Position numbers and translations under genes: made by a program. Below, piece after piece: positions 40,774 through 48,302 of a DNA stretch of 49,554 nt (position 1 is its first letter; each line of letters begins with the position of its first letter). The stretch is from JALZBN01 sp035525375 (GTDB lineage: Bacteria; Actinomycetota; Acidimicrobiia; Acidimicrobiales; AC-14), in contig DATLEI010000068.1 in NCBI GenBank assembly GCA_035525375.1, positions 1 to 49,554 of the forward strand. Direction: 5' to 3'. The notes under the pieces were generated by a model, which saw only the letters and a program-made list of their open reading frames with translations, had not been told where the DNA came from and searched no databases.

Positions 40774-41231
40774 CCCGTCCGTCCGCCTCGAACGTGGCGG
40801 ACGTGCATATTCGTCATTCCCGGGGGTCGCTGCGTGTCCCGATTCTGTGGGGACTCCTCTTCGGTGCAATCCAAGGCGCGTCGCCAGTTGGGTTTGCATG
40901 GCTCGAACCGGCGACTGTGCAGGCGATGCTGCTTTGTTTCATCGCCGCGGTCTATGTCGGCTTCGCGGTTGCGGACGGCCGCCCGCGCGTCATCGTCATC
41001 GAAATCGCGATGGCCACGGCCTTCGTTTTGCTTGCATCGGTATCGGTCACGGGAACAGCCTGGCTGCTCGTCGTCGGTTACGTCGGACACGGCCTGAAGG
41101 ACTTCTGGCAAGAGCGCCAGCAGTTCGTCGCCAACACGCGCTGGTGGCCTCCGTTCTGCGCATCCGTCGACGGTGTCGTCGCCCTGGTGCTGATCGCCGA
41201 GATCGCAGCCGGTGTCAACTTTCATCAGTAG
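40770..41231 (+). CDS. four-span membrane protein, DUF6010-like
   Basis: A 153-residue hydrophobic protein starting ATG 40770, overlapping the previous stop by ATGA. Four membrane segments are visible, and the C-terminal region HGLKDFWQERQQFVANTRWWPPFC between spans three and four is distinctive. From memory this resembles DUF6010, but I am not sure. Position between DUF3703 and a copper oxidase suggests a role in metal handling. No metal-binding motif is clear besides that loop. Confidence 0.72.
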   Translation: MTRPSASNVADVHIRHSRGSLRVPILWGLLFGAIQGASPVGFAWLEPATVQAMLLCFIAAVYVGFAVADGRPRVIVIEIAMATAFVLLASVSVTGTAWLLVVGYVGHGLKDFWQERQQFVANTRWWPPFCASVDGVVALVLIAEIAAGVNFHQ

Positions 41232-41254
41232 GAACCGCATCCCCAAGGAGGTCA

Positions 41255-42922
41255 ATGACAGCCACGCACGACATCCCAGTGGAAGCGCCGGCGACCACAT
41301 TCTCAACTGACATTGCAGGCTTGGACGAGTGCGTCCCTCCGACGTTGGTCGACCTCGCCGACGGTGATGTCTTCGACCTGCGAATTGCGCCCGTTGTGAA
41401 GCAGATGGACAGCAACCGAGTTCGCATGATCGCCTACAACGGCTCCATCCCCGGACCGACCCTGCGCGTGCGTCAGGGATCTGAGATCTCGGTCCGGGTG
41501 CGCAACGACGCCGACACGGCGGCGACGGTGCACTGGCACGGGCTCTGCCTCGACAACAAGTACGACGGGGTGCCCTACGAGACCCAGGAGCCGATCGCCA
41601 TCGGCGGCGACTTCACCTATCAGGTGCGCTTCCCTGATGCCGGCCTGTATTGGTACCACCCCCATATTCGCGAGGACTACGGCCTTGACATGGGGCTGTA
41701 CGGCAACCTCGTTGTCGAACCTGCCGACCCTGACTACTGGCCGCCCGTGAACCGTGAGTTCGTCGTCACCCTCGACGACGTCCTGCTCGAGGACGGCCAA
41801 ATAACCCCGTACGACCTCGACGGCCCGAACTTCGTGGCCATGGGCCGCTTCGGGAATGTGATGCTCACCGGCGGTGAGTCCAGCCTCGAACTGACCGCAC
41901 GCGCCGGCGAGGTCGTGCGCTTCTACTTCACCAACACGGCCAATACCCGGCTCTTCAACGTCGCCATCCCCGGTGCCCGGATGAAACTGATCGGGGGCGA
42001 CAGCGGACGCTACGAGCGCCACACATTCGTCGACGACGTACTACTCGCCCCATCGGAGCGAGCCATCATCGACGTCCTCTTCCCGGCCGCCGGCGCGTTC
42101 AACATCGCGCACAACACCCCCACCCAGAGCTACATCCTCGGCGCGATCAGTGTCACCGATGAGCCGGTCGACGAACCGCTCCTCGCTCAGTTCGAACAGC
42201 TCCGCACCTGTCCAGACCTCGCCGCTGAACGGACCAGGATCGACGCACGACGCGATCGTGCCCCTGACAAGACCCTGGCGTTCGAATCACTCATGCCGCT
42301 CCTGTATGGCGACACCGGTGGGTCCGCAGCCGCGTGGACGTGTCCGATGCATCCCGAGGTGGTGAGCACCGAACAGGGGACGTGCCCGCAATGCGGGATG
42401 AAGCTCGTACCCGCGTCCCCAGACGCCATCCCGGTCGCCGGTCACTCGGACACTCACGCGCACGACGCGCCCGACGGTCTCGAGTGGGAAGACCTGATGC
42501 CCGAGATCAACCGAGCGACGAACTCGTGCAACATGATCTGGAAGCTCGTCGATCGCGACACCGGACGAGCCAACTGGGAGATCGACTGGGCGTTCACGGT
42601 AGGCGACCAGGTCAAGATCCGTCTCGTCAACGATCTCAACCAGGACCATCCCATGCACCACCCCTTTCACATCCACGGTGCCGGGCGATTCCTTGTCCTC
42701 TGCCGTGATGGTGAGCCGGATCCGAACCTCGTGTGGAAAGACACCGTTCTCGTGCGATCCAATCAGACCGTCGACATCCTTCTCGACGTCACAAACCCCG
42801 GGCGCTGGATGGCGCATTGCCACATCGCTGAACACAACCAGAACGGAATGATGTTCAGCTTTCCGGTCAGCGAGGCGTCGCCGAGGCAAGCAACGACGGT
42901 TCAGCCACCGGACACCCCATGA
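41255..42922 (+). CDS. multicopper oxidase with inserted heavy-metal-binding domain
   Basis: A 555-residue enzyme with AAGGAGG before ATG 41255. Cupredoxin 1 holds HWHG (His93, His95) and WYHPH (His135, His137). Cupredoxin 3 holds MHHPFHIHG and HCHIAEHNQNGM, giving type 1, 2 and 3 copper ligands with a Met axial residue. Between domains 2 and 3, residues 361-385 form WTCPMHPEVVSTE...CPQCGM, the CPMHP zinc/copper-binding domain (HMBD) usually seen in CusB-like and P-type ATPases, followed by a His-rich linker (HSDTHAH). No signal peptide or Tat motif is visible, unusual for this family. It likely oxidises Cu(I), phenols or similar; in this operon metal detoxification is inferred. Confidence 0.9.
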   Translation: MTATHDIPVEAPATTFSTDIAGLDECVPPTLVDLADGDVFDLRIAPVVKQMDSNRVRMIAYNGSIPGPTLRVRQGSEISVRVRNDADTAATVHWHGLCLDNKYDGVPYETQEPIAIGGDFTYQVRFPDAGLYWYHPHIREDYGLDMGLYGNLVVEPADPDYWPPVNREFVVTLDDVLLEDGQITPYDLDGPNFVAMGRFGNVMLTGGESSLELTARAGEVVRFYFTNTANTRLFNVAIPGARMKLIGGDSGRYERHTFVDDVLLAPSERAIIDVLFPAAGAFNIAHNTPTQSYILGAISVTDEPVDEPLLAQFEQLRTCPDLAAERTRIDARRDRAPDKTLAFESLMPLLYGDTGGSAAAWTCPMHPEVVSTEQGTCPQCGMKLVPASPDAIPVAGHSDTHAHDAPDGLEWEDLMPEINRATNSCNMIWKLVDRDTGRANWEIDWAFTVGDQVKIRLVNDLNQDHPMHHPFHIHGAGRFLVLCRDGEPDPNLVWKDTVLVRSNQTVDILLDVTNPGRWMAHCHIAEHNQNGMMFSFPVSEASPRQATTVQPPDTP

Positions 42923-42977
42923 GATAGGCCACCGATATCGGGAGTTGTCCTAGCCCGTCTCGCCACCGAGGCCCGCG

Positions 42978-43898
42978 CTAGGTGAAGTGGGCTGCCACCG
43001 CGCGTTCGACATCGTCTTGGACCAGATCAGCGTTGATGGCGATCGCCGCTGCCGATCCGGCGCCGGCCGCAGTGATCACCTGCGCACGCGGGTCGGACAC
43101 ATTCCCCGCCGCCCACACTCCGGGCGTGCTCGTACGGCCGTAGGCGTCGACGTCGACGAAACCGGTTTCATCGACGCGGCATCCCAGACCAGCAAGCAGG
43201 CCGTCGGCGTGGGGCCGAAGGCCCGGCCGGATGAACACCGCCGTCCGCTCGATGACGCGTCCGTCGGTCAGCTCGACGCCGGTCAACCGATCGGCATCGA
43301 CCACCAGCCGCGCGACCTCGCCGTGGACGATCTGCACGCCTCGCGCCTCCAGCTGTACCAACTGGTCAGACGTCAGGTCATAGGTGTGGACGAAGAACAC
43401 CACGTCGTCGGACCACTGCCGCACAAGCTGCGCATGCTGCACTGAGGCGGGCTGAGTACCCAGAACTCCGATGGGCTGGTCGCGGACCTCCCACCCATGG
43501 CAGTAGGGGCAGTGCAGAAGATCCTTGGCCCACCGCTCGCGCACGCCGGAGATGTCCGGCAGCTCATCCCTCAGACCAGTCGCGACCAGGATCCGTCGCG
43601 CCGGCAACGTGCTACCCGTGGCGAGACGTACGACGAACTCAGGCTCTATCCCGACCACTTGATCCTCAACGAGCTCTACGCCGTAGCCGGTGACCTCGGC
43701 GCGGCCCACAGCCACCAAGTCCGCGGGCGACATTCCGTCACGGGAGAGGAAGCCGTGCATGTGGGCCGCAGGTGCGTTGCGTGGCGCGCCGGCATCGACG
43801 ACCGCTACTCGTCGGCGCGCCCGGCCCAGCACGAGAGCAGCACTCAGGCCGGCCGCTCCCCCGCCGACCACGACTACGTCGTAGGCCGATGTTTCCAT
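42978..43898 (-). CDS. TrxB-like FAD-dependent disulfide oxidoreductase
   Basis: A 306-residue flavoprotein. GGGAAGLSAALVLGRARRRVAVV binds FAD, the redox pair is in HCPYCHGWE (Cys130, Cys133), and YGRTSTPGVWAAGNVSDP closes the flavin site. It is shorter and more divergent than standard thioredoxin reductase and belongs to the NAD(P)/FAD-dependent group of actinobacteria. The start overlaps the stop of a DUF4386 stub by TAATG. It is convergent with the copper oxidase. Confidence 0.92.
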   Translation of the reverse strand: METSAYDVVVVGGGAAGLSAALVLGRARRRVAVVDAGAPRNAPAAHMHGFLSRDGMSPADLVAVGRAEVTGYGVELVEDQVVGIEPEFVVRLATGSTLPARRILVATGLRDELPDISGVRERWAKDLLHCPYCHGWEVRDQPIGVLGTQPASVQHAQLVRQWSDDVVFFVHTYDLTSDQLVQLEARGVQIVHGEVARLVVDADRLTGVELTDGRVIERTAVFIRPGLRPHADGLLAGLGCRVDETGFVDVDAYGRTSTPGVWAAGNVSDPRAQVITAAGAGSAAAIAINADLVQDDVERAVAAHFT

Positions 43899-44122
43899 TA
43901 GCGATTACCTGCTGACGACGCATACGTGGTGATGATGGGTGAAGGCCGGAATCCCTTAACGGCCAGGTAGATGCCAAGCGATAGCTCCCAGAAGAACTCC
44001 GGGATCGTCGCGATGCCTTGAGCCACGCTCCCTCGCTCGATGACGTCGAACAGTACAGCGGTCCCCGAAAGCAATATCAGAGGACCTCCGAGGATGCCGG
44101 CCTTCGTGATCCGCTGCCTCAT
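43898..44122 (-). pseudogene. C-terminal stub of a DUF4386 membrane protein
   Basis: A 74-residue reading from ATG 44122. ITKAGILGGPLILLSGTAVL and GSVAQGIATIPEFFWELSLG-IYLAVKGFRP match the last two spans and the W-E-L-S-L-G-x-Y motif that end DUF4386 proteins. The first 140 or so residues of the family are missing. Its TAA overlaps the ATG of the next gene, so the stub may persist as a coupled leader. Confidence 0.65.
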
Positions 44123-44639
44123 CCAGCTTTGACGCCGCTGTGCCTTGGCCAGCGCACGTATACCGGTACGACAACGCGAAAGCGTCCTTGACGTTGGCGT
44201 GCACACCGCGCTTGAGGCGGCCCGCACCCCAAGGCACGACATAGCAAGGCGTTCCTCGAGCGCGTCGCTGCCTGGATGGTCTTCGCAGAGGAGCTTCGTG
44301 ACTACCGCGCTGACCTACGACGTCCCGCTACTTGAGCTCGACGGAGCGATCGTCGGCGCCTGGCTGCGGTGCACTGCCAGCTAGCCGCTCGGTTCCGGCG
44401 ATAGAGGACGGGGCGCCGGCTGGCCCTTCGCCGGCGATTGAGGGCACCCCAACGTCGGTTGAGGTGCGGAGCGTTATGGGACGCATGATCGGCACGGCCG
44501 GCGCCCAGCTGCATTGCACGAAGTCGTCGATCTGTCGCGCTGCCGAATCCCCACAGGTGTTCGGTGGGCGGCGGTCGGGAGGGACGGCTCCGGCCGCAGC
44601 TAATCTTGACTAGGAGCCCGCGTAGCGGCGGAGGAAAGC
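44123..44639. other. gene-free accessory stretch
   Basis: No gene with family resemblance or a ribosome site was recognised on either strand in these 517 bp, apart from GGAGGAAAGC just before the regulator at 44640. Short conserved-looking helical readings exist (for example KAFLERVAAWMVFAEELRDY on the plus strand near 44245), so it may hold decayed gene fragments. Confidence 0.5.
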
Positions 44640-47630
44640 ATGGAGTTCCGGGTACTGGGCTCGATCGAGGTCCGGCGGGGCGGCGACGTCATCCAGATCG
44701 GCAGCCGCAACGAGCGGAAGCTCCTTACCGCGCTGCTCGTGGACGCCAATTCGGTTGTGTCGACATCGCGGCTGATCGATGTCCTCTGGGCCGACAACCC
44801 GCCCGCCTCTGACCGCAACACCCTCCAGACCTATATCGCTCGGCTGCGGCGGCGGCTCGGGAGGGCTGGCACGCCCGGCCCGATCGTGGGCCGGCCCCCC
44901 GGCTATGTCATCGAACTAGTCCCTGACGAGCTCGATTCTCTGCAGTTCCGGGCGCTGCTCCTCGCGGGACAGGCCGTGCTGAACGTAGACCCGGGGCGTG
45001 CCATCAAGATTCTCGACGAGGCCCTGGCGCTATGGCGGGGCCCAGCCTTCGCCGAGTTCGCCGACGAGGAGGTGGCCCGCGCCGAGGCGGCTTCTCTCGA
45101 GGAGTTGCGACAGACCGCGATGGAAGACCGCGTGGAAGCGCTGCTCGCGGTGGGCCGGACCGCGGATGCATTGAGCGCACTGGAGCGAGCCGTTGGCGCC
45201 CACCCGCTCAGAGAGCGGCCCCATGGCCAACTCATGCGGGCACTGGCAGGGAGCGGGCGACAGGTCGACGCCCTGCGGCTCTATCAGCGCTACCGAGAGC
45301 ACCTTGTCGACGAGCTCGGCATCGAGCCGTCGCCTGGCCTGCGCGACCTCGAGGGTGACATCCTCCGCCAAGAGGCGTACCCACGTTCGGTTAGCCCGCC
45401 AGCTCCGTCACCTCCGGCCGCGGGCAACCTTGTTCCCGCCGTCACCGCCTTGGTCGGCCGAGAGGAGGATGTCGTCGAACTCCGCACCCTGCTCGGACGA
45501 GCACGGGTGGTGACCCTGGTGGGGGTCGGCGGCGTGGGCAAGACCCGTCTCGCCCTGCACCTCGCCGAGACCGTCGCCTCGGATTTCCCCGACGGAACCT
45601 GGGTGGCCGAGATGGCGCCGATCAGCTCGGCGGAGGCCGTTCCCCACGCCGTCGCCGCCGCTCTGGGCGTAGCCCCCAACACCGCCCTTACACGCTCGGA
45701 CGCATTGGTGGACGCCCTTCGCGCCCGCCAGCTACTACTCGTGGTGGACAACTGCGAGCACGTCCTCGATGCCGTCTCACGGCTGGTGGATGCGCTCGCA
45801 CGCGGATGCCCCAAGCTCTCGGTGGTGGCCACCAGCCGGGAGCGCCTTTCCGTCGGCGGCGAGCACGTATGGCGCGTGCCACCACTGCCCGTCCCGCCTC
45901 AGGGAGCCAAAGGGGAGGACCTGGAAGCGTCACCAGCGGTCGCGCTGTTCATCGACCGGGCCCGAGCTGCTCGGGCCGACTTTCGCCTCAACGACGCGAA
46001 CGCCGACGCCGTGGCCAACATATGCCGGGGACTCGACGGGCTCCCCCTTGCTCTCGAAATCGCCGCGGCCCGTCTGGGCGTCCTCACCCCCGAGGACATG
46101 GCTGGTCGCTTGCGCGAGCGCTTCACACTCCTGACCGCCGGGCCCCGGGGTGAGGGCGATCGGCACCGTACGCTCAGCGCGCTGGTCGACTGGTCCTACG
46201 GGTTGCTCGACGAGGCTGAGCGAGCGGTGTTCGCACGGCTCTCGGTGTTCGCCGGGGGCTGGACCCTCGAGGCCGCCACCACCGTGTGTGCGGGCGACAC
46301 AGTGGCGGCCTCCCAGGTCGGCGGCCTCGTCGCCAGCCTGGCCGACAAGTCGATGGTGGTCCCACTCGCGGCGGCGGGACCTGGCCGCTACGGCATCCTC
46401 GAGACCCTGCGCCTCTACGGCGCGGAGCGCCTCGCCGCCCGGGGCGAAACCGAATCCACCCGTCGAGCTCATGCCCGGCACTTCGTGGCGCTGGCCGAGG
46501 CGGCCGAGGTCGGCTCACGCGGGCCCGACGAGGCCGAATGGGTGAGGCGCCTGCGCGTCGAGATCGACAACCTCCGAGCAGCCCACGTGTGGTCCCGGGA
46601 AAGTGGGGCGGTCGACTTTGCCTTGCGCCTGTCGGCCGCGCTCCACCGGTTCGCTTGCTGGCAGGCGAACGACGAGGTCCTGAGTTGGGCGGAGGCGGCC
46701 GTCGAGCTCCCGGCCGCGCTCGGCCACCCCCTCCTTCCTGTGGTGCTCGGCTCCGCCGCCGGACGGCGGGTGCACCGAGGGGAGATGGTCATCGCGGCCG
46801 AGTACGCCCACCGGGCCCTGGCCGACTGCGCCGGGCCCGACGACCCGCGGCGGGCGCTCCCCACGGAGGCCCTGGCCGCCACCTCCTTGCTGACCGGCCG
46901 GCTGGACGAGGCATTCGAGCTATACGGAGAGGTGGTACGCCTCTGGCGACTCGCCGGCGATGACGAGGGAGTGGTGTGGAGTCTCTGCAGCCGCGCCGTC
47001 TCCGCGGCGAAGAACGGGCACCTGTCGACCGCTGTGGGCCTCGCTGAGGAAGCGTGGCAGGTAGCCGCCGCCGCGGGCAGCCCGACGATGAAGGCGCACG
47101 TGCTCTACTCCCAGGGTGAGTCTCTGCTCGAGGTAGATCCCCTGGGGGCCCTGGCCCCGATCGAGCAGGCCCTCGACCTCGCAGCCTCCGTCGACAATGT
47201 GTTCATGAAGGGTTTGGCATTGATCTCGGCCACCTCGCTTCGCGGCCGCAATGCCGCGCCCCGCCTCGCGCTGCCGTTGTTCGAGGACGTCATCCAGCAC
47301 TGGCGCCGGGACGGGAACTGGACCCAGCAATGGCTCACGCTGCGGAACCTCGTCGAGCTCATCGCCCGCGTCGGAGCCGATGAGCCGGCGGCCGTGCTGT
47401 ACGGAGCTTGCACCGCCTCTACGACGTCGCCGCTGATATACGGCCCCGAGGTCGATCGGCTCGAAGCCGTCGTCGCTACGCTCATCTCCCGCCTGGGCCA
47501 GCAAGCCTTCGACCAGGCCAGGCGACGGGGAGCGAGCCTGAGCGACGAAGAGGCCGTTTCATTCGCGTCGGCCGTCACCCGGCAGCTTCTCGCCGACGAT
47601 GAGGCACCCGTAGGCCCGGTCGGCGGCTGA
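44640..47630 (+). CDS. SARP/AfsR-type regulator with NB-ARC and TPR domains
   Basis: A 996-residue regulator with GGAGGAAAGC before the ATG. Winged-helix domain (residues 1-95: RKLLTALLVDANSVVSTSRL, YIARLRRRLG), BTAD helices (96-245), then an NB-ARC ATPase with Walker A GVGGVGKT at 295-302 and Walker B LLLVVDNCEH. The DWSYGLLDEAERAVF region is the ARC part. The last 350 residues are TPR-like repeats. AfsR-type proteins activate secondary-metabolism or stress genes from direct repeats in target promoters. The next genes, yceI and a haloperoxidase, are plausible targets, but no target repeat was identified. Confidence 0.95.
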   Translation: MEFRVLGSIEVRRGGDVIQIGSRNERKLLTALLVDANSVVSTSRLIDVLWADNPPASDRNTLQTYIARLRRRLGRAGTPGPIVGRPPGYVIELVPDELDSLQFRALLLAGQAVLNVDPGRAIKILDEALALWRGPAFAEFADEEVARAEAASLEELRQTAMEDRVEALLAVGRTADALSALERAVGAHPLRERPHGQLMRALAGSGRQVDALRLYQRYREHLVDELGIEPSPGLRDLEGDILRQEAYPRSVSPPAPSPPAAGNLVPAVTALVGREEDVVELRTLLGRARVVTLVGVGGVGKTRLALHLAETVASDFPDGTWVAEMAPISSAEAVPHAVAAALGVAPNTALTRSDALVDALRARQLLLVVDNCEHVLDAVSRLVDALARGCPKLSVVATSRERLSVGGEHVWRVPPLPVPPQGAKGEDLEASPAVALFIDRARAARADFRLNDANADAVANICRGLDGLPLALEIAAARLGVLTPEDMAGRLRERFTLLTAGPRGEGDRHRTLSALVDWSYGLLDEAERAVFARLSVFAGGWTLEAATTVCAGDTVAASQVGGLVASLADKSMVVPLAAAGPGRYGILETLRLYGAERLAARGETESTRRAHARHFVALAEAAEVGSRGPDEAEWVRRLRVEIDNLRAAHVWSRESGAVDFALRLSAALHRFACWQANDEVLSWAEAAVELPAALGHPLLPVVLGSAAGRRVHRGEMVIAAEYAHRALADCAGPDDPRRALPTEALAATSLLTGRLDEAFELYGEVVRLWRLAGDDEGVVWSLCSRAVSAAKNGHLSTAVGLAEEAWQVAAAAGSPTMKAHVLYSQGESLLEVDPLGALAPIEQALDLAASVDNVFMKGLALISATSLRGRNAAPRLALPLFEDVIQHWRRDGNWTQQWLTLRNLVELIARVGADEPAAVLYGACTASTTSPLIYGPEVDRLEAVVATLISRLGQQAFDQARRRGASLSDEEAVSFASAVTRQLLADDEAPVGPVGG

Positions 47631-47730
47631 GCGACGCGGGCTGCACGTCGCCCGCAACCGAGGCGCACGCGTCGCATCGCACGATGAGCAGTGACTGAGG
47701 ACACCGGGTCCCGTCGAAGGAGGATCACCC

Positions 47731-48297
47731 ATGAACGTTCCCACCGCGGTCGAGGTGCTCGACCAAGTCACGGGCTCCTACGAGCCCGACCCCGTTCACA
47801 GCCGTCTCGGCTTTGCCGCCCGCTATGCCATGGTGACAACGGTTCACGGATGGTTCGACTCCTTCCGGGGCCAAGTGCACCTGGACGGACAAGACCCGAG
47901 CAACTGTTCGGTCGCGCTCACGATCGACGCAGCGAGCATCCGGACGAACAACTCCGATCGAGACGCCCACCTGCGCTCGGCCGACTTCTTCGATGTCGAG
48001 CGCCATCCGACGATCACCTTCGAAAGCTCGGGCGTGACGGCCCTCGACGACCACCACTACCGGGTGACGGGCGACCTCACCATCAGAGATGTAACCCGAG
48101 CCATCGACTTGGAGCTCACCCACCAGGGCAACTCAATCGACCCGTACGGGCAACTCCGTGTGGGATTCGAGGGTTCAGGTGCCCTGAAGAGGAGCGACTG
48201 GGGCCTGACGTGGAATGTGGCGCTCGAAACCGGCGGCATCGTGCTCAGTGACCGCATCAATCTCGAATTCGACCTCTCGCTTGTCAAGAGCGCGTGA
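47731..48297 (+). CDS. YceI-family lipid-binding protein
   Basis: A 188-residue protein with AAGGAGG before the ATG. The lipocalin-like YceI pattern is clear: YEPDPVHSRLGFAARYAMV, HGWFDSFRGQV, HLRSADFFDVERHPTITF and VTGDLTIRDVTRAIDLELT. It has no signal peptide, which fits cytoplasmic members that bind polyprenoid-like molecules. Six bases separate it from the haloperoxidase gene, so they are probably one transcript. Confidence 0.93.
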   Translation: MNVPTAVEVLDQVTGSYEPDPVHSRLGFAARYAMVTTVHGWFDSFRGQVHLDGQDPSNCSVALTIDAASIRTNNSDRDAHLRSADFFDVERHPTITFESSGVTALDDHHYRVTGDLTIRDVTRAIDLELTHQGNSIDPYGQLRVGFEGSGALKRSDWGLTWNVALETGGIVLSDRINLEFDLSLVKSA

Positions 48298-48302
48298 CCG
48301 TG

